NCBI GenBank assembly: GCA_016185955.1
Contig: JACPMQ010000017.1
Coordinates: 1 to 29,627 of the forward strand
Length of the DNA stretch: 29,627 nt
From: Candidatus Woesearchaeota archaeon
Lineage (GTDB): Archaea > Nanobdellota > Nanobdellia > Woesearchaeales > GW2011-AR4
Reading direction: 5' to 3'
A model generated the notes under the pieces. The model was not told where the DNA came from, ran no database searches, and worked only from the letters and a program-made list of their open reading frames with translations. Of this stretch, positions 23,137 to 29,627 are shown piece after piece; within the stretch, counting starts at the first letter, position 1; every line of letters starts with the position of its first letter. The translations under genes were made by a program, and so were the position numbers.

Positions 23137-24302
23137 AATCTTCGCTTAAAATCTTCATATCCAAATTCCCTTATAATTTCCATTTTGCCATTAAGCCTTT
23201 GCACGCATATTGATGGCAGATTAACGCCATTGAAAGTTGTTGTCTTTACCATGCTGTAAATAGCCATGTTAGTAAATATTATTTTTGAGCCAATGGAAAG
23301 TTTTTCTGGAAACATATAATCACCTATTATATCGCCAGCAAGGCAAGTAAGCCCTCCTAATCTGTAATCATATTTGAAAATTTTTTTATCTTTTTCTGTG
23401 CAGCTTGATGCAATTTTTGCGCCTACTACTTCAGGAGTGTAGGGCATGCCCAAAACATCCGGCATATGGGTTTCTGCAGACGTGTCTAATATTGCTATGT
23501 CCATTCCGTTATTTATTATATCCACAACAGACGCAACTAAAAAGCCGGCATTTAACGCAACTGCTTCCCCGGGCTCAAGATAAACATCTATACCATGCCT
23601 TTTTTTGAAAGATTGGATTAGATTGCATAATAAGTTTGTGTCGTATCCTTCTTTTGTGATATGATGGCCACCGCCAAAATTTACCCATTTCATTTTGCTG
23701 AAATATTTTCCGAATTTTCTTTCTGCAGCCTCCAAAACTCGCTCAAGCGCACCTGCACTTTGCTCGCATAACGCATGAAAGTGAAGCCCTTTAATTCCAT
23801 TAAGATGCTCTTCTTCAAAATTTTTTATAGTAACTCCCAATCTTGAATAAGCAGAGCATGGGTTATAAAGCTCCACAGGAGCCTCAGAATATTCCGGATT
23901 TATTCTTATTCCGCATTCAATGCCATGCTCAAGAGCAATTTTTTTGTATCTTCTCCATTGATTAAAAGAATTAAATACTATGCACGTGGAATACTCCACA
24001 AGCTCTTGTATATCCTCTTCCTTATATGCTGGGGCTGCAACCACTACTTCTTTGCCAAATTCTTTGCAGCCCAGCTTTGCTTCATGCGGCGAGCTTGCGC
24101 ATACGCCATCCAAATATTTTTTAATTAAGGGAAATGTGCTGAATGCGGAATAAGCCTTCAACGCAAGCAATATCTTTGCTCCGGTTTTTTGTTTCACATC
24201 ATTAAGAATCTTAAGATTTTTTTCTAGCGCTCTTTCATCTATGATAAAAGAAGGAGTTTTTACTTCTCCAATATTGAACTTGGGAAATCTACTTGCTTCC
24301 AT
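23133..24302 (-). CDS. nspC: Carboxynorspermidine/carboxyspermidine decarboxylase
   Basis: A PLP-dependent fold III (alanine-racemase-type) enzyme that removes the carboxyl group from carboxy(nor)spermidine to give (nor)spermidine. 389 aa, normal length. The PLP lysine is in ILLALKAYSAFS (about residues 41-52). LHFHALCEQ and FGGGHHIT follow. EPGEAVALNAGF is the PLP phosphate region. DTSAETHMPDVLGMPY is characteristic of the family. The start overlaps the end of the dehydrogenase gene by 43 nt and no later ATG fits, so coupling is likely. The spermidine versus norspermidine product cannot be told from sequence. Confidence 0.92.
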   Translation of the reverse strand: MEASRFPKFNIGEVKTPSFIIDERALEKNLKILNDVKQKTGAKILLALKAYSAFSTFPLIKKYLDGVCASSPHEAKLGCKEFGKEVVVAAPAYKEEDIQELVEYSTCIVFNSFNQWRRYKKIALEHGIECGIRINPEYSEAPVELYNPCSAYSRLGVTIKNFEEEHLNGIKGLHFHALCEQSAGALERVLEAAERKFGKYFSKMKWVNFGGGHHITKEGYDTNLLCNLIQSFKKRHGIDVYLEPGEAVALNAGFLVASVVDIINNGMDIAILDTSAETHMPDVLGMPYTPEVVGAKIASSCTEKDKKIFKYDYRLGGLTCLAGDIIGDYMFPEKLSIGSKIIFTNMAIYSMVKTTTFNGVNLPSICVQRLNGKMEIIREFGYEDFKRRL

Positions 24303-25468
24303 GGTAATCCGTGTTCATTAAGCATCTCCATAAAAGGCTCTGGATCAAGCTGCTCAACATTAAAAACACCATTTTCTTTCCAGATATTTTTTATGATAAG
24401 CATAGCCCCAATTACAGGAGGCACTCCTGCTGTATAAGAGATTGCCTGAGACTTAACTTCATCATAGCACTTAGCATGGTCACAAACATTATAGATATAA
24501 ACCTTTTTTTGTTTGCCATCTTTTATGCCATCAAAAACGCAGCCTATAACTGTTTTTCCCTCATAATTTGTTCCTAATGAGCTTGGGTCGGGCAGTAAAG
24601 CCTTTAAAAATTTTAATGGAACGATTTTCTTGCCATCAAACTCAACTTCATCAATTCTTGTCATGCCAATATTTTGCAATACCCTCAAATGAGTTATGTA
24701 ATTTTCAGAAAATGTCATCCAGAACCTTATTCTTTCAAGCCCTTTTACGTGCTTTACCAAAGACTCCAATTCCTCATGGAAAAGCAAATAGCTTTTCTTA
24801 GCTCCAACTTCAGGATAATTAAAATCAAAGCCAATCTCCAAAGGTTTTGTTTCAATCCATTTTCCTTTCTCCCAGTATTTTCCGTTTTGGGTTATTTCCC
24901 TTATATTTATTTCCGGATTAAAATTAGTTGCAAAAGGATGCCCATGGGAGCCTGCATTGCAGTCAAGAATGTCTATGGTTTTAATTTTGTCGTAGAATTT
25001 TTTTTGGGCATAAGCGCAAAAAACATTGGTTACGCCAGGATCAAAGCCGCAGCCGAGCAGAGCCATTATGCCCTTGCTTTTAAAGCGCTCATGATAAGCC
25101 CACTGCCATTTATACTCAAATTTAGGAGTGTCTTTAGGCTCATAGTTTGCAGTGTCTATATAATTTACATTTGTTTCCAAGCATGCGTCCATTATTGATA
25201 AGTCTTGATATGGCAAAGCTACATTTATGACAACATCAGGCTTTACTTTCTTAATCAGCTCAACTGTTTGTGGAACATCATCAGCATCTACTTGAGCTAT
25301 ATCAATAATTCTTCCTGTCTTTTCTTTCACGCTTTGCTGGATATTTCTGCATTTTTCTATGTTTCTGCTTGCCAAAACAATTTTAGAAAAAACTTTAGGA
25401 ACTTGGGCGCATTTATGCGCAACAACATTTCCTACGCCACCAGCCCCAATAATCAAAACATTCCCCAT
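24260..25468 (-). CDS. Carboxynorspermidine/carboxyspermidine dehydrogenase (saccharopine dehydrogenase-like)
   Basis: Condenses aspartate semialdehyde with a diamine (putrescine or diaminopropane) and reduces the imine with NAD(P)H. 402 aa. A Rossmann nucleotide-binding start, MGNVLIIGAGGVGNVVAHKCAQ-type, is followed by INVALPYQDLSIMDACL, YIDTANYEPKD, and ALLGCGFDPGVTNVFCAYA, all typical of the family. Direct coupling with the decarboxylase gene identifies the pair. A TTTAAATAAT box lies about 60 nt upstream, near the border with the family A repeat copy 3, so the promoter may have been affected by that insertion. Confidence 0.92.
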   Translation of the reverse strand: MGNVLIIGAGGVGNVVAHKCAQVPKVFSKIVLASRNIEKCRNIQQSVKEKTGRIIDIAQVDADDVPQTVELIKKVKPDVVINVALPYQDLSIMDACLETNVNYIDTANYEPKDTPKFEYKWQWAYHERFKSKGIMALLGCGFDPGVTNVFCAYAQKKFYDKIKTIDILDCNAGSHGHPFATNFNPEINIREITQNGKYWEKGKWIETKPLEIGFDFNYPEVGAKKSYLLFHEELESLVKHVKGLERIRFWMTFSENYITHLRVLQNIGMTRIDEVEFDGKKIVPLKFLKALLPDPSSLGTNYEGKTVIGCVFDGIKDGKQKKVYIYNVCDHAKCYDEVKSQAISYTAGVPPVIGAMLIIKNIWKENGVFNVEQLDPEPFMEMLNEHGLPWKQVDFPSSILEK

Positions 25469-25537
25469 TTTTCTTTTCTATTTTATTGCCACCCAATATT
25501 TCTCAAAACAAAATATAGAGCAATTATTTAAACTTTT

Positions 25538-25763
25538 CTCTGCAACAGCTTAGCAGAAATCCTAAAAGTCAAAAACTAAAGTGGCTGCTCCAGAGCCGCG
25601 CTGTAGGTAAAATGGCGCATCTTGATTGTTATTACAGCAAAAACTATTTTGCGCATACACGCCATTTTATAGCACAATTAACATTCTTCTGCCAGCCTAC
25701 CGCCACTAATAATGGAGCAGCCACTTATATTTGTTAAGGATTTCTACTGAGCCTCTGCAACGT
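25538..25763 (+). repeat. Family A element copy 3 in a different flank
   Basis: Family A occupies 25579-25726 (148 bp), with the same 13-bp ends (25579-25591 and 25714-25726) and the same orientation as copy 1. The stretches nearest the ends and the AAAATGGCG/CGCCATTTT pair are kept, while the central loop differs. The flanks are not those of copies 1 and 2; they form an imperfect inverted repeat (25541-25563 with 25737-25760, including AGAAATCCT and AGGATTTCT). It stands upstream of the dehydrogenase gene and before the plus-strand 336-aa gene. Confidence 0.8.
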
Positions 25764-25811
25764 AACTGCTAATATAACTTTTTCAGAAAAATAGGGTTTT
25801 TGCAAAAACCC
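25762..25811 (+). repeat. Collapsed family B end with 18-bp palindrome
   Basis: GTAACTGCTAATA (25762-25774) is a family B terminus. At 25794-25811 is a perfect palindrome, GGGTTTTTGCAAAAACCC, which equals the two B arms (GGTTTTTGC.. and ..GCAAAAACC) fused without a core. No right terminus follows. Probably a deleted derivative. Confidence 0.6.
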
Positions 25812-25855
25812 CTGTCGAATAATTTTTAAGTTAATCCATCTTACCATAGCAAATT

Positions 25856-26866
25856 ATGGAAGAGACAATGTTTTTTGATTTTTTGGTTGAGAAGTATTTA
25901 AGCGAATTACGCAATCCTAAATTAGGGCCAAGAGCTCATCAGCGGGATTTGCTTACACCTGATAAAGAGAGATTAATAGCTATACTAAGGAAATCTCATC
26001 TGTTTCTAATAAACGGTGCTGTTGCTGATGATTTGGCTAATATACCTTCAGAAGCTACAAATTATGAGGCTGCTTTTCATTTGCCATATGATATAATCTT
26101 CTTTGAGTTTATGGATGCTATCCTTATAGATAGGCCACTTTATTCCCAAGGAGCAAGAGCAACGAATACATTGCCGTTAAAAGCTATATTAATGGGAAAA
26201 TTTTTGGATATCCTTGCTTTGCCAAAAAAAAATCTGGAGGAAATTGTAAAAATTGGAGGGCATCAAATGAGAAGCTGCATGGGAATAATCTTATTTTATG
26301 ATGAGCCAACAATACAATATTTGCCGGATGAAATCCTTTTCCATCCTAAGGACTTTAAGGAATTTCAAGCTGGAATTACCCAAAGTAGCGTGTTGGTTTC
26401 TGATGGGCGTGATTATTCTTCAGCTTATAATAATAGCATGACTATTGCATCTTTCAGAATAATGAATTTAGTTATAAACATTATAGATTATATCAACTCT
26501 CATAATGTAACAATACATAGAGTTGATAGAGTTGATAGAGTTAGAGAAGCTAATAGCAGAAGAAGTATTCCGAAAGAAGAGCCAATACAGCCCTTGAAGC
26601 CCTATCACTGGATTGATGTAAAGCAGCATGTAGTCTATCACAAAGAAGAACTTTCAAACTGGCATAAGCAAGAGAGGGCTTATCAGGAAATGGTAAGGGG
26701 GCATTTTCAAAGGTATCACACTATAGATGGTGGTATAACCTGTTGGGTTGGCCCGTACAGAAGAGGCCCTGTTGATGCGCCATGGAAAGATACTCGCCAT
26801 CGTGTTCTGTATGACAAGCTAATGAAAGGGTTTACACTAAAGATAAACACTTCGCAGCAAAAATAG
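25856..26866 (+). CDS. Hypothetical protein with RGHxxR...W..PYRRG motif
   Basis: Not confidently identified. 336 aa, mostly soluble. The N-terminal and middle parts (to about residue 215) are helical without a recognised motif. A short basic repeat RVDRVDRV is encoded by near-perfect copies of a 9-nt unit (about 26519-26548). The C-terminal ~80 residues contain YHWIDVKQHVVYHKEEL, then VRGHFQRYH and CWVGPYRRGP. A similar C-terminal RGHxR...W(I/V)xPxxRG pattern is known from uncharacterised phage and bacterial proteins. The gene is on the plus strand inside a minus-strand cluster, next to two repeats. An accessory or virus-derived origin is inferred. Confidence 0.6.
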   Translation: MEETMFFDFLVEKYLSELRNPKLGPRAHQRDLLTPDKERLIAILRKSHLFLINGAVADDLANIPSEATNYEAAFHLPYDIIFFEFMDAILIDRPLYSQGARATNTLPLKAILMGKFLDILALPKKNLEEIVKIGGHQMRSCMGIILFYDEPTIQYLPDEILFHPKDFKEFQAGITQSSVLVSDGRDYSSAYNNSMTIASFRIMNLVINIIDYINSHNVTIHRVDRVDRVREANSRRSIPKEEPIQPLKPYHWIDVKQHVVYHKEELSNWHKQERAYQEMVRGHFQRYHTIDGGITCWVGPYRRGPVDAPWKDTRHRVLYDKLMKGFTLKINTSQQK

Positions 26867-26871
26867 TTAAG

Positions 26872-27753
26872 CTATTTCACAAACTTTAGCAGCATGTCTT
26901 TGTCAAATCTCCACATATTTTTCCAGTGGTCTGCTGACGCACCAAACTCTGCACATCTCGCCTTCTTTTTTATCGCATTCTGAATGTTCAGAATTGTCAT
27001 AAGCTTTCCGAGGTTTGGTATTTTCTGGCAATTAGCGCTTCCTATTAAAGCGTAATACCTATTGTTAAAAGAGATGCACACATCTACAGCTTCTACCTTA
27101 TTGTTAATTTCCACGCTTATCATATCTAAAATTCCTTTTTCTTTTGCCAGCTTAATCATCCTTAATATGCCTTTTCTGATTGTTTTGTCATTAAGTTTTG
27201 ATTCTTCTCCATATCTTTTGATGTTTAATTCCACAAGCCTCTTGTAATCCTTAATCCTGTTTAGGTAAACCTTGTATTCAGGAATATTTTTTAATTCCCA
27301 TCTCAGGTTTTTCTGCCTTTTTTTGTCCAATGAGCTGAAATATTTTTCAAAGCTGTAATTATATCTGGATAAGTTAAGGTAGTGCGTATACTGGTCATTT
27401 AAGAAATTGTGATATTTGCCCTCTTTGATGTCCAAACCCTCCATAAATGTGTTGTTAGGGCATTGCTCCAAGAAATTTTTAAGCTTGGTTTTGTCTTTTA
27501 AGTATAATGAATTTCTTTCCGCAGTAAACCAGCCCCCTATATAGCTATACTGGTTTTTGCCCTTGACAAAAACCAAAGGAATTACCCCATTAACTCTCTT
27601 TTTGTTATAGCCTACAATAAAGTAAGGTTTGTGGTATCTTTTATCAAAAAAGCAGGACCTATAATCCCAGACATCAAATAACCTTTTATTTGAGCTGAAC
27701 AAATTCCAAACCGACTTACACTCATCAACTTCATCACAGATTTTAAAATGCAT
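26872..27753 (-). CDS. GNAT/FemAB-like acyltransferase, paralogue 2
   Basis: 293 aa, paralogue of the protein at 21283-22167 along its whole length. It shares the N-terminal ECK.VWN.FS, VWDYRSCF, YFIVGYN, VIPLVFVKG, the YLKDKTKL segment, the FLEQCPNNTF segment and the KKRQKNLRWELKN helix. The GNAT half has ISVEINNKVEAVDVCISFNN, NLGKLMTILNIQNAI, and a C-terminal FGASADHWKNMWRFD. It follows the SpeD-like gene by 39 nt on the same strand. Two paralogous copies at opposite ends of the cluster suggest successive or two-site modification of one product. Substrate not known. Confidence 0.7.
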   Translation of the reverse strand: MHFKICDEVDECKSVWNLFSSNKRLFDVWDYRSCFFDKRYHKPYFIVGYNKKRVNGVIPLVFVKGKNQYSYIGGWFTAERNSLYLKDKTKLKNFLEQCPNNTFMEGLDIKEGKYHNFLNDQYTHYLNLSRYNYSFEKYFSSLDKKRQKNLRWELKNIPEYKVYLNRIKDYKRLVELNIKRYGEESKLNDKTIRKGILRMIKLAKEKGILDMISVEINNKVEAVDVCISFNNRYYALIGSANCQKIPNLGKLMTILNIQNAIKKKARCAEFGASADHWKNMWRFDKDMLLKFVK

Positions 27754-27792
27754 GTTTGTCTAAAGCTATCCTGTTTTATTAAGGAGAAGGAA

Positions 27793-28191
27793 CTATCTTA
27801 TATGGCTCAAAATTATTTTTCTCGGAAAATCTATTCCCCTCTTTAGGATTTTTTTTTCATACTTCGCAGCTTCAAAAGCTTGAGTGAGGTAATCTACCAC
27901 CAACTCCGCATCAAATTCTTTGCATGAAAATATATCCATAAACACATAATCCTGATCGGGAAAAGTATGAATGCTTATGTGGCTCTCCGCAATCATCACA
28001 AAGCCGGAAATTCCTTCTGTGCCTTCAGAAAACTTATCCCGCCACTTGACAACATATGGCAAAGTCATCTTGGTCATATTGATTTTGTCAGGCAGCCTGT
28101 TTAAGATATCATACACTAAACTTACAGAAGCAAGCTTTTTTCTATTGCAGGACGATGCATCAATTGTTAAATGCAGACCGAATTCCCCCAT
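27793..28191 (-). CDS. speD: SpeD-like pyruvoyl decarboxylase (AdoMetDC family)
   Basis: A self-processing pyruvoyl enzyme. About 132 aa from ATG 28191, which AGTGATT precedes as a possible SD (a GTG at 28203 is an alternative). The processing site is in IAESHISIHTFPDQDYVFMD, cleaved between Glu and Ser to give the pyruvoyl group. The catalytic Cys is in IFSCKEFD. The start GEFGLHLTIDA is typical. The classical product is decarboxylated AdoMet, but many SpeD homologues decarboxylate arginine or ornithine instead. No aminopropyltransferase (spermidine synthase) gene is present, while the aspartate-semialdehyde-dependent pair is, so a role in supplying the diamine is attractive. Confidence 0.85.
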   Translation of the reverse strand: MGEFGLHLTIDASSCNRKKLASVSLVYDILNRLPDKINMTKMTLPYVVKWRDKFSEGTEGISGFVMIAESHISIHTFPDQDYVFMDIFSCKEFDAELVVDYLTQAFEAAKYEKKILKRGIDFPRKIILSHIR

Positions 28192-28297
28192 TTTTTGAAT
28201 CACTTGTCTTTTTTCCTTTTTTTATTTCTTTTTTATTTTTTATATTTTTTAAAAAATTTCACAAAAACTTAGTTTCAAAAGTAGTATTTAAAACTTT

Positions 28298-29023
28298 CTA
28301 TTTATTAGATTTTCCGTCGAAATTTTTCCAGAAAAAAACTTTAAATTTGCTCCCAAAAAAGATAAGTAGCAAAGAAGCGGAAAGCGCAAAAATAATTATC
28401 GACGATATTATTGCATTTATAATTATTTTTGCAAAAATGTCCAAAAACAATTTTTCAGGATACAGCAAAACAATTTTCTCGAATTCCGGAGCAAAGGTGT
28501 AAGTTCCTGCTGCAAAAAAAGAATTATGAAAAATGTCAAAAGCAGCATCAAAGTTGAAATTAGCGACGGCAAAAAGCAAAAATGCAGTTAACAATGTTAA
28601 AATGCTTCCAAGCGCCAGCGCAGAAAAAACTTTTTTTGCCGCTTTTTTGACATCAAATCCGCTAAGGCAAAACTGCAAAGAAAGCAGCAGCAAAAAAATA
28701 ATTGCGGAATAATAGTATAATGCCAAAACTTTTTCAATAAGCGCTTTCACGTCGGCAAAATGGGTTTTCTCCCTTTCATTGAAGAAGTCATTTTCAATTG
28801 CTGCTGCGCTGCCTGCAAGATAGCTTAAAACATTTTTGTTGATTATATCAATGTTATAGCTTTGCAGAGTTAAATAAACATCATGCTTCAAAAATTCTTT
28901 TTTGTAAAAATCAGAATCAAATGCCACCGCATTAAAGCTGTAAAGATAAGCCAATACAGGGACATTTAACACCATAAAAATAAAAATTGCAGTAGAAAAT
29001 AACTTTGTTAATTTTGTTTTCAT
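28298..29023 (-). CDS. DUF1461-like integral membrane protein
   Basis: 241 aa, about five hydrophobic segments. The N-terminal helix ends in a Phe/Asp-rich outer segment (FNAVAFDSDFYKKEFLKHDV). Three further helices follow, with a last one ending FFGSKFKVFFWKNF. The loop FDIFHNSFFAAGTYTFAPEFEKIVLLYPEKLFLD (about residues 163-196) matches the FHxxFF...(D/P)...LYPexfF signature of the DUF1461 family. Function unknown. It lies 107 nt upstream of the SpeD-like gene start on the same strand; co-transcription is uncertain. Confidence 0.75.
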   Translation of the reverse strand: MKTKLTKLFSTAIFIFMVLNVPVLAYLYSFNAVAFDSDFYKKEFLKHDVYLTLQSYNIDIINKNVLSYLAGSAAAIENDFFNEREKTHFADVKALIEKVLALYYYSAIIFLLLLSLQFCLSGFDVKKAAKKVFSALALGSILTLLTAFLLFAVANFNFDAAFDIFHNSFFAAGTYTFAPEFEKIVLLYPEKLFLDIFAKIIINAIISSIIIFALSASLLLIFFGSKFKVFFWKNFDGKSNK

Positions 29024-29032
29024 ATCTTGTTT

Positions 29033-29419
29033 TTATATTTGCTTTTGTTTTTTTATTGCCTCTTCTATTGCCTCTTCTATTGAAGCATGCTCTCTTTTTG
29101 CATCTTTATTTGCATCTTTATGTTGCTCATTCGCAAAATTATTTTGCTCCGGATTATTTGCATCATCCATGGATTTATTGCCTGTTTCATTTTTTTGGTA
29201 TTTATCCTCATGCTTAACTGCGTCAACAATTGTTTTTTCCATAGAGTCATCTTTTCTTTCCGCTTCTTCATCCAGCCTGTGAAGTTCATCTTTATTGCGT
29301 TCTGAGTTTGGGGCATAAGCATCATGATGGTATTTTTCAGAAGAGATGCTGGAAGAGGAATGATAGCTGCTGCTATGTATATCCCATTTATCATCCCAGT
29401 TTTTGTGTCTTTCATACAT
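29033..29419 (-). CDS. Charged low-complexity hypothetical protein
   Basis: 128 aa, not recognised. It is rich in Asp, Glu, Lys, His, Ser and Asn, with no hydrophobic core, signal peptide or cysteine. It begins MYERHKNWDDKWDIHSSS. A Glu/Ala/Lys helix (ASIEEAIEEAIKKQKQI) closes the C-terminus and may form a coiled coil. It ends 9 nt before the DUF1461-like gene, as in an operon. An overlapping 112-aa frame (29077-29415) was not chosen because the longer frame has better spacing to the next gene and a more protein-like C-terminus. Confidence 0.5.
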   Translation of the reverse strand: MYERHKNWDDKWDIHSSSYHSSSSISSEKYHHDAYAPNSERNKDELHRLDEEAERKDDSMEKTIVDAVKHEDKYQKNETGNKSMDDANNPEQNNFANEQHKDANKDAKREHASIEEAIEEAIKKQKQI

Positions 29420-29481
29420 TTTATTTTTTTAGCAGGAATGCAAACAAGAATTTAGCTTCTATTTAATTTTATGCTAATATT

Positions 29482-29627
29482 GTAACTACTAACATTACTC
29501 TGTCCGACAAGTGGGGTTTTTGCGAAAGTAAGTGCTTGTGCGTATAGTGGCGCAACTAAATAATGGAACAATAATTATTGCGCCACTATGCTAGAGAACA
29601 CAAAGTATAGGAACGGAAGTCAATAAT
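29482..29627 (+). repeat. Family B element, left part (continues past the window)
   Basis: The terminus is GTAACTACTAACA (29482-29494). The arm through GGTTTTTGCGAAAGTAA and TGCTTGTGCG (to 29542) matches the element at 20085 closely. The core is different: an inverted pair ATAGTGGCGCAA (29544-29555) and TTGCGCCACTAT (29578-29589) around an AT-rich loop, then unique sequence to the window end. Shared arms with different cores suggest that the arms carry variable interiors. Confidence 0.8.

Noticed and set aside
29589..29620. CTAGAGAA and GTATAGGAAC beside each other recall pieces of the yeast FRT site.
   Set aside because: The pieces are in the wrong order and spacing, and the two 13-bp arms of FRT are not present; judged chance.
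1..29627. A CRISPR array or tRNA/rRNA genes.
   Set aside because: No regularly spaced short repeats with unique spacers were seen; repeats are few, long and palindromic. No tRNA or rRNA signature was recognised by eye; a tRNAscan run would be decisive.

Overview
This is an AT-rich stretch of an archaeal chromosome. The archaeal markers are aIF2 gamma next to ribosomal protein eS6, a PyrB/PyrI pair, a PGF-pre-PGF surface protein, and TATA boxes about 26-31 nt ahead of several starts. Compact genes, LRR and Asn/Thr-rich exported proteins and the general style suggest a DPANN lineage of the Woesearchaeota/Pacearchaeota kind; that placement is inference.

Layout: (1) 1-260, composite repeat; (2) 336-5075, exported LRR protein, MBL-fold hydrolase, YkgJ-type cysteine protein, eS6 + aIF2 gamma, and a decayed Cas4-like gene; (3) 5081-12138, two exported surface proteins (489 and 1857 aa) on the minus strand; (4) 12214-12449, second composite repeat; (5) 12456-18325, minus-strand pyrimidine cluster pyrB-I-D-K-C-E-F, covering every step from carbamoyl phosphate to UMP, with strong hairpins between genes; (6) 18466-19932, cysS, interrupted by a short insert; (7) 19933-20286, two repeat elements; (8) 20332-21275, ZIP transporter and a 50-aa membrane peptide; (9) 21283-28191, minus-strand polyamine-type cluster: SpeD-like pyruvoyl decarboxylase, carboxy(nor)spermidine dehydrogenase and decarboxylase, and three GNAT/FemAB-like acyltransferases, split by a repeat plus a plus-strand gene of unknown function; (10) 28298-29419, DUF1461-like membrane protein and a charged hypothetical; (11) 29482 to the end, part of another repeat.

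The strongest observation is in cysS. A 51-nt in-frame insert with a TGA stop interrupts the catalytic signature. Its borders fold into a bulge-helix-bulge of the type cut by the archaeal tRNA splicing endonuclease, and the predicted cuts restore the CysRS consensus GPTVYDYAHIGN exactly. This looks like an archaeal protein-coding intron.

The second is a family of roughly 150-bp elements (perfect 13-bp inverted ends AAGTGGCTGCTCC) nested inside a second repeat family (ends GTAACTGCTAACA). In two copies the outer flanks keep the same orientation while the inner segment is flipped and almost identical, as expected of an invertible segment or a site-specific non-autonomous element. A third family, with ends near CAGTATYTAC, lies beside cysS and pyrF. 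No transposase or recombinase gene is visible in the window.
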